From Neoroseomonas oryzicola (lineage in GTDB: Bacteria; Pseudomonadota; Alphaproteobacteria; Acetobacterales; Acetobacteraceae): 64,000 nucleotides of DNA. Within the stretch, counting starts at the first letter, position 1. Each line of letters starts with the position of its first letter. Positions 1-8,240 of this stretch are shown here, one piece after another. A model generated the notes under the pieces. That model worked only from the letters and a program-made list of their open reading frames with translations, had not been told where the DNA came from and did no database searches. Location: the NCBI RefSeq assembly GCF_012163135.1, contig NZ_JAAVUP010000002.1:558001-622000 (forward strand), read 5' to 3'. Position numbers and translations under genes: made by a program.

Positions 1-3000
1 ATCGTCTGGCGCGTGGTCGAGGGCCAGGCCTGGCGCTTCGAGCTCTGGGTCGACGCCAACGACAACGGCCGCTTCGACCCGACGGACCTCTTCCTGCGCA
101 TCGCGCTCGCGGAGGGCGAGACCGCCAGCTTGCTGTCGCCCGAGGATTTCGCCACCCAGTTCGGCGGCTTCGTCGGCGGGCCGGATGGCGACGTGCTGGA
201 AGGCCTCGGCTGGACCGACGACATCATGTGGGGGGAGGGCGGGGACGATTCCCTCTCGGGCGGCGGCGGCGTCGACGTGCTGTTCGGCGGCACCGGCAAC
301 GACACGCTGCTCGGCGGGGATTTCTCGGACGAACTGCACGGCGATGCCGGCAGCGACTTCCTCGATGGCGGCGACGGCTGGGACACGCTCTTCGCCGCCG
401 ATCCCTGGGCGCCGGAGACCGAGAGCCCGGACGACCGCAACACGCTGATCGGCGGCGCCGGCTTCGACATGCTGTTCGGCGGGGCGGGGCGGGACACGCT
501 GCTCGGCGGTACCGAGGACGACCTGCTCTGGGGCGATGCGGGCGACGACTGGCTCGAGGGCGGGGAGGATGCCGACCTGCTCTATGGCTGGGACGGGGCG
601 GACCGGCTGGATGGCGGGGCGGGGGCCGACACGCTGCTCGGCGGGCTCGGGGCCGATGTGATGATCGGGGGCGCGGGGGCGGACCTCTTCGTCGTCGACC
701 TCTCGACCAAGGACCTCGCGGAGAGCACCGGCGCGGCCGCGGACTGGATCCAGGACTTCCAGCCCGGCGAGGGCGACATCCTCTCCCTCGGCCTCGTGGG
801 GGGCATGGTGGGCGGCGCCTATGGGCCGGGGCCGCTCGCCTGGCGCGGGACCTTGGCGGCGCGGGACCTGTCGAGCGGGCCCGGTTACGGAAATGCTTTG
901 CCGGGGGCGGGCGTCGGGCCCGGCTACTACCAGGCCTGGTGGCAGCCGGCGGTGCAGGGCGGGCAGGCGGCGGGTGGCTGGTTCGTCATCGACCTCGACC
1001 AGGACCTGGTGCTCGACATCGACGATGCCGTCATCCGGCTCGGCTCGCCCGGCGCCTGGGGGGCGGTGGCGCTGGACCCCGCGGCTTTCGCCGAGGGTAC
1101 CTTCCGCGTGCTGGTCGGCACGGTCGCGGCCGATACGCTGGTCGCCGCGGAATCCGGGCAGGAGGCCTTCGGCCTCGGCGGCGCCGACAGCCTGGTGGGC
1201 GGGGCCTCGACCGACCGGCTGCTGGGCGGGGTCGGCAACGACACGCTGATCGGCCTCGGCGGCGCGGACCAGCTGTGGGGCGGGGCCGGCAACGACTGGA
1301 TCGAGGGCGGGGAGGGCGACGACGAGGTTTTCGTCGAAGGCCCGGGGATCGAGGAGGTGGACGGCTTCCTCGCCCGCAACACCGTCATCGGCGGGGCCGG
1401 CAATGACAGCCTGTGGGGCGCGGATGGGCGGGAGTCGCTCGACGGCGGGGACGGCGACGACTGGCTCTATGGTGGCATCGGCCTCGACACGCTGCGCGGC
1501 GGGGATGGCGCGGACACCATCATCGGCGGCGACGGCGCCGACCTGATCGAGGGCGGCGCCGGGGCGGATTCCATCGACGCCGGGGCGGGCGACGACACCG
1601 TCGCCTACGATCCGCTGGACACCTTCCTCGACGGCGGGGACGACACCGACCTGCTGGTCGTGACCGCGCCGGTCACGGTCACGCTGGACAGCCAGATCGA
1701 CCAGGTCGCGGGCGGCGGCATCACCCGCGGCTTCGAGGGCGTGGACGCCTCGGCCGTTGCCCTGGCGGTCACGCTGCTCGGCACCTCCGGGCGCAACCGG
1801 CTGATCGGCGGGGCGGGGGACGACCGGCTGGAAGGCAAGGACGGCGCCGATACGCTGATCGGCGGGGCGGGCGGGGATACGCTGCTCGGCGGCGCCGGGG
1901 ACGACGTCATCGATGGCGGGCCGGGCGCAGATCTCCTCGACGGCGGCACGGGGAACGACCTGCTGACCTATGCCGGCGCCGTGGGGCCGGTGGCTGTGCA
2001 GCTCTTTGCCGGCACCGCCTGGGACGGCGCGGCCTGGGACACCGTCGCGGGGTTCGAGACGCTGCGCGGGTCGGCCTTCGGCGATTCGCTCGACGGCACG
2101 CAGCGCGACGACCGGATCGAGGGCGGTGCCGGCAACGACACCATCATCGCCTTCGGCGGCAACGACACCGTGGTCGGCGGCGATGGCGAGGACCGCCTGG
2201 TCGGCGGGCCGGGCAATGATTCCGTCATGGGCGATGCCGGCAACGACAAGCTGGAGGGCGCGGAGGGCAACGACACCCTCGACGGCGGCGCAGGCGCCGA
2301 CACCATGACCGGCTTCACCGGGGACGACGTCTATCGCGTCGACAGCGACCTCGACCGCGTCGTGGAACTGCCCAACCAGGGCATCGACACGGTCCATGCG
2401 ACGGTCGGGCATTTCCTCGGCCCGGATGTCGAATGGCTGGTGCTCGCCGATGGGACCGGGGACATCTTCGGCGTCGGCAATCCGCTGGCGAACGGCATCC
2501 AGGGCAACGAAGGCCGCAACCGGCTGATCGGCCATGGGGGCGACGACACCATCCGCGGGGGCGGCGGCAACGACCGCATCGAGGGCCGCGACGACAACGA
2601 CCGGCTCTACGGCGATGCGGGGACCGACGTCATCCTCGGCGGCACCGGGGCGGACATCGTCGATGGCGGCCTCGGCAGCGACACGCTGTATGGCGAGGAC
2701 GGCAATGACAGCCTGTTCGGCGGCACCGACAGCATCACCGACGTGCTCTATGGCGGGAACGGCAACGACTGGCTCGATGGCGGCCTGGGCTACGACATCA
2801 TGTATGGCGGGCCGGGGAATGACGTCTACGTCGCCTCCCAGCAGGTCGAGGCGATCTTCGAGAATCCCGGCGAGGGCTGGGACGCCGTCATTGCCCTGGG
2901 TGGGTCGGGCTTCGTGCTGCCGGACAATCTCGAGGAACTCTTCATCTCCGGCCCCATCACCGGCACCGGCAATGCGCTGTCCAACCGCATCACCGGCAGC

Positions 3001-3324
3001 GCCGGGGCGGAGCGCCTGCTCGGCAAGGACGGCAACGACACCATCACCGGGGGCGGCGGCAACGACCTGATGTGGGGGGAGGGGGGCGCGGATACCTTCG
3101 TCTTCGGCGCGCATTCCGGCGTGGACGCCATCCGCGACTTCACCCCCGGCCAGGACCGCATCCTGCTGCAGGGCCTGCCCTTCGCGAACTTCAGCGCCGT
3201 GATGGCGGCGACGCGCGATGCCGCCGGTGGAGCGATCATCGATTTCTCGCCCGAGGATTCCGTCCAGCTGACCGGCGTATCCAAGGCCGCGCTGCTGGCG
3301 GGGGACTTCGTCTTCCTCGCGTGA
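1..3324 (+). CDS. RTX calcium-binding repeat protein, 5' end outside the window
   Basis: The frame is open from the first base, so the start lies upstream; at least 1107 residues are present. Most of the protein is glycine/aspartate-rich nonapeptide repeats of the GGxGxD type, which bind calcium and fold as beta-rolls. They occur in several blocks (roughly nt 190-720, 1140-1600, 1790-1960, 2090-2310, 2510-2810, 2990-3090). Between the blocks are non-repeat segments with phrases such as DWIQDFQPGEGD and DAIRDFTPGQDR, as in serralysin-type C-terminal modules. The N-terminal DANDNGRFDPTD is EF-hand/dockerin-like. The extreme C-terminus is repeat-free and rich in hydrophobic and acidic residues, as expected of a type I secretion signal. 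It is probably an exported surface or adhesion protein. No enzymatic domain is visible in this part, and no type I secretion genes are nearby. Confidence 0.9.
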   Translation: MVWRVVEGQAWRFELWVDANDNGRFDPTDLFLRIALAEGETASLLSPEDFATQFGGFVGGPDGDVLEGLGWTDDIMWGEGGDDSLSGGGGVDVLFGGTGNDTLLGGDFSDELHGDAGSDFLDGGDGWDTLFAADPWAPETESPDDRNTLIGGAGFDMLFGGAGRDTLLGGTEDDLLWGDAGDDWLEGGEDADLLYGWDGADRLDGGAGADTLLGGLGADVMIGGAGADLFVVDLSTKDLAESTGAAADWIQDFQPGEGDILSLGLVGGMVGGAYGPGPLAWRGTLAARDLSSGPGYGNALPGAGVGPGYYQAWWQPAVQGGQAAGGWFVIDLDQDLVLDIDDAVIRLGSPGAWGAVALDPAAFAEGTFRVLVGTVAADTLVAAESGQEAFGLGGADSLVGGASTDRLLGGVGNDTLIGLGGADQLWGGAGNDWIEGGEGDDEVFVEGPGIEEVDGFLARNTVIGGAGNDSLWGADGRESLDGGDGDDWLYGGIGLDTLRGGDGADTIIGGDGADLIEGGAGADSIDAGAGDDTVAYDPLDTFLDGGDDTDLLVVTAPVTVTLDSQIDQVAGGGITRGFEGVDASAVALAVTLLGTSGRNRLIGGAGDDRLEGKDGADTLIGGAGGDTLLGGAGDDVIDGGPGADLLDGGTGNDLLTYAGAVGPVAVQLFAGTAWDGAAWDTVAGFETLRGSAFGDSLDGTQRDDRIEGGAGNDTIIAFGGNDTVVGGDGEDRLVGGPGNDSVMGDAGNDKLEGAEGNDTLDGGAGADTMTGFTGDDVYRVDSDLDRVVELPNQGIDTVHATVGHFLGPDVEWLVLADGTGDIFGVGNPLANGIQGNEGRNRLIGHGGDDTIRGGGGNDRIEGRDDNDRLYGDAGTDVILGGTGADIVDGGLGSDTLYGEDGNDSLFGGTDSITDVLYGGNGNDWLDGGLGYDIMYGGPGNDVYVASQQVEAIFENPGEGWDAVIALGGSGFVLPDNLEELFISGPITGTGNALSNRITGSAGAERLLGKDGNDTITGGGGNDLMWGEGGADTFVFGAHSGVDAIRDFTPGQDRILLQGLPFANFSAVMAATRDAAGGAIIDFSPEDSVQLTGVSKAALLAGDFVFLA

Positions 3325-3374
3325 CCTTTCCTCCCCACATGGCGAACATGATGAGCCAATCGATGGAGGACAGG

Positions 3375-3932
3375 ATGATCGCGCAGGCGGGACACGAGGC
3401 GGCCACCCTCGGCGGCGGCTGCTTCTGGTGCCTCGAGGCGGTGTACAAGGAGTTGCGGGGCGTGGTCTCGGTCATGTCCGGCTATGCCGGCGGGCATGTC
3501 GAGAACCCCTCCTACGAGGAGGTCTGCGGCAAGAAGACCGGCCATGCCGAGGTGGTCCGCGTGGTCTTCGATCCGAAGGAACTCAGCTACGCCGACCTTC
3601 TCCGGGTCTTCTTCACCATCCACGACCCGACCACGAAGGACCGGCAGGGGGCGGATGTGGGGCCGCAATACCGCTCCATCATCCTCACCCAGTCCGAGGC
3701 GCAGGCCGCGACCGCGCGTGCCGTGATGGCCGAGGTCGAGAAGGCCGGCATCTGGGACGGCCCGCTGGTGACCGAGCTCGTACCCGAGGCGCCCTTCTGG
3801 CCGGCCGAGCCGGAGCACCACGACTACTTCGCCCGCAACCCCTGGTCGGGTTATTGCCGGGCGGTCGTGGCGCCGAAGGTGCTGAAGTTCCGGAAGGTCT
3901 TCGCCGATCGCGTCAAGCGTCCGGCGGCCTAG
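3375..3932 (+). CDS. msrA: Peptide-methionine (S)-S-oxide reductase MsrA
   Basis: MsrA reduces the S epimer of methionine sulfoxide in proteins with thioredoxin as electron donor. The signature GCFWC is at residues 15-19, with the catalytic Cys at 16. Family features such as SGYAGG, the HDPTTKDRQGADVGPQYRS stretch and a C-terminal YFARNPWSGYC (resolving Cys) are present. The product is 185 residues, normal for the family. ATG 3375 is chosen because GGAGG lies 5 nt upstream; in-frame ATGs at 3339, 3348, 3351 and 3363 would only add an unconserved leader. msrB follows on the same strand, so both methionine sulfoxide epimers are repaired from this locus. Hairpins in the gap may separate the two transcripts. 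Confidence 0.95.
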   Translation: MIAQAGHEAATLGGGCFWCLEAVYKELRGVVSVMSGYAGGHVENPSYEEVCGKKTGHAEVVRVVFDPKELSYADLLRVFFTIHDPTTKDRQGADVGPQYRSIILTQSEAQAATARAVMAEVEKAGIWDGPLVTELVPEAPFWPAEPEHHDYFARNPWSGYCRAVVAPKVLKFRKVFADRVKRPAA

Positions 3933-3934
3933 AC

Positions 3935-4056
3935 GAGGGGGCGTTGCCCCCTCGGACTCCCCCACCGAGGGCCGAAAGGCCCTCGGAACCCGTTTTGGTT
4001 TCCAAAGGCCTTTCGGCCTTTGGCGGGTGGGGTTCCGGGAAGGGCAGAGCCCTCCC
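3935..4056. repeat. Cluster of GC-rich hairpins between msrA and msrB
   Basis: There are four successive palindromes. GAGGGGGC/GCCCCCTC (3935-3953, loop GTT) begins 2 nt after the msrA stop. CCGAGGGCC-gaaa-GGCCCTCGG is at 3965-3986, and CCAAAGGCC-tttc-GGCCTTTGG at 4002-4023. GGAAGGGC/GCCCTCCC with one mismatch is at 4038-4056. The third and fourth, with a CGGG(T)GG spacer, recur at 52974-53027. None is followed by a clear T-run. They could act as Rho-independent-like terminators, as mRNA-end protectors, or be REP-type elements. Confidence 0.8.
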
Positions 4057-4086
4057 CGTCCCGGCCCAGACAAGGAAGACCCAGCC

Positions 4087-4500
4087 ATGAAGTCCGACGA
4101 CACCTATGCCGTGACCAAGACCGAGGCCGAGTGGCGCGAGGCGCTCTCCCCCGAGGCCTTCCGCGTCCTGCGCCAGCACGGCACCGAGCGCCCCGGCACC
4201 TCCCCGCTCAATGACGAGAAGCGCCCCGGCACCTTCGCCTGCGCCGGCTGCGGGCAGCCGCTGTTCGCCGCCGAAACGAAATACGAAAGCTGCTCCGGCT
4301 GGCCGTCCTTCTTCGCCCCGATCGACCAGGGGGCGGTCGGCACCACGACCGACCGGTCCTTCTTCATGACGCGGACCGAGGTCCATTGTTCCCGCTGCGG
4401 CGGCCATCTGGGCCATGTCTTCCCGGACGGGCCGGAGCCGACGGGGCTGCGCTACTGCATGAACGGGGTCTCGCTGACCTTCGTGCCGAAGGGCGGCTGA
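4087..4500 (+). CDS. msrB: Peptide-methionine (R)-S-oxide reductase MsrB
   Basis: MsrB reduces the R epimer of methionine sulfoxide, complementing MsrA upstream. Two CxxC zinc pairs are visible at residues 52/55 and 101/104, and the catalytic Cys in RYCMNG is residue 124. The 137-residue length matches a stand-alone SelR domain, with no signal peptide, so it should be cytosolic. ATG 4087 begins a conserved N-terminus (KTEAEWREALSPEAFRVLR). An upstream in-frame extension to about 4027 falls inside the hairpin cluster and is unlikely to be translated. Confidence 0.95.
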   Translation: MKSDDTYAVTKTEAEWREALSPEAFRVLRQHGTERPGTSPLNDEKRPGTFACAGCGQPLFAAETKYESCSGWPSFFAPIDQGAVGTTTDRSFFMTRTEVHCSRCGGHLGHVFPDGPEPTGLRYCMNGVSLTFVPKGG

Positions 4501-4676
4501 AGCGCCGTTCGGGGCATCCGGCGCGGCGTCCGCGCCCGACTCCGGACGGCGACGTACGGTGCATCCCCAATAGGCTCCCGGGGTGCCACTCCGTACTTGC
4601 GCCGGGCGCGGCGGGGGCGCAGGTTCCGCCGCGGCGGAGCCCCCCCTTTCCGTCGCCCCGAACCCCCCACGAGTCC

Positions 4677-5618
4677 ATGCGCCGCCTCGCAGCCCTCCTT
4701 CTCCTCCCCCTCCTGCTGCAGGCCAGGCCGGCCGCGGCGGACCTCGTCTACGTCCTCAATTCCGGCGATGCGTCGGTGTCCATCCTGGATGGCTTCACGC
4801 GCCAGGAGATCCGCCGCTTCCCGATGCTGCGGGAACCGCATCACCTGGTGCTGTCCCCGGACGGGCGGGACCTGCTGATCGCGGATTCGGGCGGCAACGA
4901 GATCTTCTTCGTCGACCCGAACACCGGCGAGACCCGCCGGCGGGAACGCATCTCGAACCCCTACCACCTGGCCTATTCGCCGGACGGGCGGTACCTGGTG
5001 GTGGCGAGCCTGCGGCGGAACCAGGTCGACATCTACGACGCCCGCGGCCCGCAGCTCGTCGCGCGGCTCCGCACGCCGGACAAGCCCTCCCACATCGCCT
5101 TCAACCCGGACAGCCGGACGGCCTTCGTCACGCTGCAGGGCACGGGCATGGTCGCGGCGATCAGCCTCGAGACCCACCAGATGCTGTGGGAAGCCCCGGT
5201 CGGGCGTGAGCCCGCCGGCATCGCCTGGCACCGCGGCAAGCTGATCGTCGGCGTCATGGGCACCGACAGCTTCGCGGTGCTGAACCCCGAGACGCAGCAG
5301 GTCGAGCGCACCATCCCGATCGGCCGCGGCGCCCACCAGGTCTTCGTCGCGCCGGACGGGCGCTCGATCTGGCTGACCAGCCGCGTGCAGAGCCGCCTCG
5401 CCGAACTGGATCCGAGCACGCTCGAGGTCCGGCGCGTGATCGAACTGCCCGGCGGGCCGGACGACATCGCCTTCGACCCCGATGGGCGGCTGTGGACCAC
5501 CCTGCGCTGGGCCGGGCGCATCGCGCGCTTCGACCCGCGCTCTGGCGAGGTCGAACTGGTCCGGGTCGGCCGCAGCCCGCATGGCGTCTTCGTCCAGCCG
5601 CGCCGTGGCGAGCAGTAG
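4677..5618 (+). CDS. Secreted YncE/lactonase-like beta-propeller protein
   Basis: The 313-residue product starts with a clear signal peptide (MRRLAALLLLPLLLQARPAAA), so it is periplasmic. The rest is repeated propeller blades with phrases such as YVLNSGDASVSILD, LSPDGRDLLIADSGGN, YSPDGRYLVVASL and FVAPDGRSIWLTS, typical of the YVTN/YncE family of seven-bladed propellers. The biochemical role cannot be read from the sequence; family members bind ligands or partner with periplasmic dehydrogenases. ATG 4677 is chosen for the signal peptide. The next gene starts inside its last codons, so the two are probably cotranscribed. A loose inverted repeat (GTACGG...CCGTAC, 4554-4596) lies in the gap upstream. 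Confidence 0.85.
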   Translation: MRRLAALLLLPLLLQARPAAADLVYVLNSGDASVSILDGFTRQEIRRFPMLREPHHLVLSPDGRDLLIADSGGNEIFFVDPNTGETRRRERISNPYHLAYSPDGRYLVVASLRRNQVDIYDARGPQLVARLRTPDKPSHIAFNPDSRTAFVTLQGTGMVAAISLETHQMLWEAPVGREPAGIAWHRGKLIVGVMGTDSFAVLNPETQQVERTIPIGRGAHQVFVAPDGRSIWLTSRVQSRLAELDPSTLEVRRVIELPGGPDDIAFDPDGRLWTTLRWAGRIARFDPRSGEVELVRVGRSPHGVFVQPRRGEQ

Positions 5619-6378
5619 GCGGGCCGGCGCGCTCCTCGGCCTTGTCCTGGCGCTCGCCGTCGCCGCGCTCCCGGCCGGGGCGCAGGCGCCGGCCCAGTGC
5701 CGGGCCGGGGCGGTCTACCTGACCATCGACACCGGCTGGGGGCGGGAGGCGGAGCAGATCGCCGCCATCCTCCGCCGGCACGGCGTGCGCGCGACGCTGT
5801 TCGTCGCCAACGAACCCACGGTGACGGGGGACCGCAGCCTCGCCCCCGGCTGGGCCGCCTTCTGGCGGGCCCGGGCGGCCGAAGGCCATGTCTTCGCCAG
5901 CCATACCGATCGCCACTGGTACTTCCGCGGCGATGCCGGCCCGGGCCGCGTCCGATACGTCTCCCGCACGCGGGAAGGCGAGGAGGTGCTGGACCAGGCC
6001 GGGATGTGCCGCGAACTGGCCCGGCCGATCGAGCGCCTGCGTGAGGCCGCGCCGGGTGCGACGGTCCTGCCGCTGTGGCGCGCGCCGGGCGGCATCACCA
6101 CGCCGAACGCCCTCCGCATGGCCGAGGCCTGCGGCCTGCACCACCAGGGCTGGACCGCCAACGGCTTCCTCGGCGACGAGGTGCCGAGCGAATCCCAGCC
6201 CAATGCCGCGCTCGCGCGCCGGGCGCTCGCCACCATCCGCGACGGGGAGGTCCTGGTCATGCACTGGGGCGTCCGCAGCCGGCGCGACCCCTACGCCAAC
6301 GTGCTGGAGGAGGTGATCACCGGCCTCCAGTCCCGCGGCTTCTGCTTCGCCACACTGCCGCCCGGCGGGCGGCGCTAG
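5581..6378 (+). CDS. Secreted polysaccharide deacetylase (NodB-like) family protein
   Basis: A 265-residue product with an N-terminal signal segment (GALLGLVLALAVAALPAGAQA). NodB-fold motifs are visible: LTIDTGW (motif 1), SHTDRH (motif 2, two metal-binding His) and a WRAPGG (motif 3). In motif 1 the usual TFDDG pair reads D-T, so the Asp that normally helps bind the metal is a Thr; activity on sugars or peptidoglycan is therefore uncertain. ATG 5581 lies within the preceding gene (38-nt overlap), and it is the start that provides the signal peptide. It may work with the upstream propeller in the periplasm. Confidence 0.8.
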   Translation: MASSSSRAVASSRRAGALLGLVLALAVAALPAGAQAPAQCRAGAVYLTIDTGWGREAEQIAAILRRHGVRATLFVANEPTVTGDRSLAPGWAAFWRARAAEGHVFASHTDRHWYFRGDAGPGRVRYVSRTREGEEVLDQAGMCRELARPIERLREAAPGATVLPLWRAPGGITTPNALRMAEACGLHHQGWTANGFLGDEVPSESQPNAALARRALATIRDGEVLVMHWGVRSRRDPYANVLEEVITGLQSRGFCFATLPPGGRR

Positions 6379-6389
6379 ATCGGCCTGCC

Positions 6390-7337
6390 ATGGACTTCCT
6401 GACCAACCTGCACGACGCCGTCACCGGCTGGATCTTCGAGACCCTGCTGCAGCCCGCGCTCTACGAGGCCGGGCTGATGGACTTCGCGGACGAGATCTTC
6501 ACCTGGCTCGACTTCGCGCTGTTCGGCGCGCTGTCGATGATCGTGGTCTACATCGTCTGCCGCCCGCTCGAGGCCTGGCGCCCCGTCGAACCGGTCACCG
6601 ACCGCCGCGCCATCCGCACGGACATCCTCTACACGGCGCTGTCGCGGCTTGGCCTGCTGCCGCTGCTCGCCTTCGTGCTGCTGTCCTCGCTCCAGGCCTG
6701 GTGGGAGGCGACGGTCGCCGACAGCGGCTTCGTGCCGCCGACGCTCGAGACCTTCGTCCCGAGCCTGCGCGAGATGCCGATCCTGGCCTTCGCGCTCTAT
6801 GTCGTCATCCTCGATTTCGGCGAGTACTGGCGCCATCGCCTGCAGCACACCTTCGGCTGGTGGTGGGCGCTGCATTCGATCCACCACGCCCAGCGCCAGA
6901 TGACCTTCTGGACCGACGACCGCAACCACATCCTGGACGAGGTGATCGCTTCGCTGTGGTTCGGCGCCATCGCGCTGCTGATCGGCGTGCCGCCGGGGCA
7001 GTTCCCGATCCTGGTGATGATCATGCGGCTCGCGGAAAGCCTGAGCCACGCGAATGTCCGGCTGTCCTTCGGGCGGATCGGGGAAAGGCTGATCGTCTCG
7101 CCGCGCTTCCACCGGCTGCACCACGGCGTGCTGTCCACGGCGGACCACGGCAAGAACTACGCGGTGCTGCTGCCGGTGTGGGACTGGATCTTCGGCACCG
7201 CGGATTTCCGCCGCGACGTCTTCCCGCGCACGGGCGACCCCGACGCGCCCGAGGCGCTGGCGACCGGCGGCTGGCTGCGCCAGCAGGCGGTGGGCCTGAA
7301 GCGGATGGCAGGCGCCATCTTCGGCCGCACCGCCTGA
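6390..7337 (+). CDS. Sterol desaturase/fatty acid hydroxylase family membrane protein
   Basis: A 315-residue integral membrane protein with several hydrophobic helices. The di-iron histidine cluster of the family is present: HRLQH, then HSIHHAQ, then RFHRLHHG and ADHGKNYAVLLPVWD near the C-terminus. Members hydroxylate or desaturate lipids in the cytoplasmic membrane; the substrate here is unknown. The start ATG is 12 nt after the deacetylase stop, suggesting cotranscription with the two exported proteins upstream. A symmetrical hairpin follows the stop. Confidence 0.85.
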   Translation: MDFLTNLHDAVTGWIFETLLQPALYEAGLMDFADEIFTWLDFALFGALSMIVVYIVCRPLEAWRPVEPVTDRRAIRTDILYTALSRLGLLPLLAFVLLSSLQAWWEATVADSGFVPPTLETFVPSLREMPILAFALYVVILDFGEYWRHRLQHTFGWWWALHSIHHAQRQMTFWTDDRNHILDEVIASLWFGAIALLIGVPPGQFPILVMIMRLAESLSHANVRLSFGRIGERLIVSPRFHRLHHGVLSTADHGKNYAVLLPVWDWIFGTADFRRDVFPRTGDPDAPEALATGGWLRQQAVGLKRMAGAIFGRTA

Positions 7338-7346
7338 CGCGCGAAG

Positions 7347-7371
7347 GGGGCGGGGGAAGTCTCCCCGCCCC
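7347..7371. terminator. Bidirectional terminator-like hairpin between convergent genes
   Basis: A perfect 9-bp stem GGGGCGGGG/CCCCGCCCC with a 7-nt loop lies between the convergent stops at 7337 and 7378. No T-run is obvious. Confidence 0.6.
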
Positions 7372-7377
7372 GCGCCC

Positions 7378-8085
7378 TCAGCGCCGCTCGCCGGTCAGCC
7401 CGAGCAGGGCGACGAAGAGGTTCACCGTATCGAGGTAGAGCGACAGGGCGCCGAAGGCGGCGAGCTGGCCCGGATCCCCCGCGCCCTGCAGGTAGAGCAG
7501 CTTCAGCCGCTGCGTGTCCCAGGCCGCGAGGCCGGTGAAGACCAGCACCGCGATGCCCGAGAGGGCGAACTGCAGCCCGCTGCTCTGCAGGAACAGGTTC
7601 ACGAGCCCGGCGACCACCAGGCCGATCACCGCCATGACGAGGATGCCCCCGGCGCGCGAGAGGTCCGCGCCCGTGGTGTAGCCATACAGCGAGGCGCCGC
7701 CGAAGGTGCAGGCGGTGACCAGCAGCGCGCGCACCAAGCTCTCGCCGGTATAGGCGACCAGCAGGCTCGACAGCGTCACGCCCATGACGGCGGCGAAGAC
7801 GAGCAGCCAGCCCGTCGCGCCCTCGGGCGTGCTGCGCGCCATGACGGGGCCGAGCAGCAGCGCCATCGCCAGGGGCGCGAGCATCACGACCCAGCGCAGC
7901 GGCGTGCCGAAGATCGCCGCGAGCAGGGCCGGGCTGGAGGCGACCACCAGCGCGGCCGCCGCGCTGACCGCGAGGGCGAGGCCCATGCGGGCATAGGTGC
8001 CGACGAAGAAGGCGCGCAGCCCTTCGTCGCGGGCCGATACGGCGCCGCGCGGCGTCCAGCCCGGGTCACGCATCGAAAAGGACAT
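7378..8085 (-). CDS. Bax inhibitor-1/YccA family membrane protein
   Basis: A 235-residue hydrophobic protein with about seven membrane helices after a roughly 30-residue soluble N-terminus (RDPGWTPRGAVSARDEGLRAFF). Family signatures include the GVTLSSLLVAY region, TFGGASLYGYTT and the C-terminal YLDTVNLFVALLGL. Bacterial members act as pH-dependent cation leak channels or interact with FtsH. ATG 8085 has GGAGA a few bases upstream; an ATG at 8073 is the alternative. It lies downstream of the Do-type protease in the same direction, but a hairpin separates them. Confidence 0.9.
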   Translation of the reverse strand: MSFSMRDPGWTPRGAVSARDEGLRAFFVGTYARMGLALAVSAAAALVVASSPALLAAIFGTPLRWVVMLAPLAMALLLGPVMARSTPEGATGWLLVFAAVMGVTLSSLLVAYTGESLVRALLVTACTFGGASLYGYTTGADLSRAGGILVMAVIGLVVAGLVNLFLQSSGLQFALSGIAVLVFTGLAAWDTQRLKLLYLQGAGDPGQLAAFGALSLYLDTVNLFVALLGLTGERR

Positions 8086-8205
8086 GAAGGTCTCCGGAAT
8101 AGAAGAAGGGGATGGCCTTGCGACCACCCCCGGATCCTGGCGCGGGGCCCATGGAGGCGAGCCACGCGATCCGATGACGACGGCGTCAGGAAGCCGCCGG
8201 CAGGT

Positions 8206-8231
8206 CGGGGGGCGGACGGTCCCGCCCCCCG
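8206..8231 (-). terminator. Hairpin after the Do-type protease gene
   Basis: A 10-bp perfect stem CGGGGGGCGG/CCGCCCCCCG with a 6-nt loop begins 9 nt past the protease stop. It is likely a factor-independent or stabilising 3' hairpin, with no strong U-tract. Confidence 0.55.
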
Positions 8232-8240
8232 TCGCCGGGA

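Noticed and set aside
190-3090. Dense short direct repeats in DNA, possibly a satellite or CRISPR-like array
   Set aside because: They are the codons of RTX nonapeptides; there are no constant-length spacers.
4554-4596. Loose inverted repeat GTACGG...CCGTAC upstream of the propeller gene as an operator or riboswitch
   Set aside because: Pairing is imperfect with unequal arms and no match to a known riboswitch layout; left as a note only.
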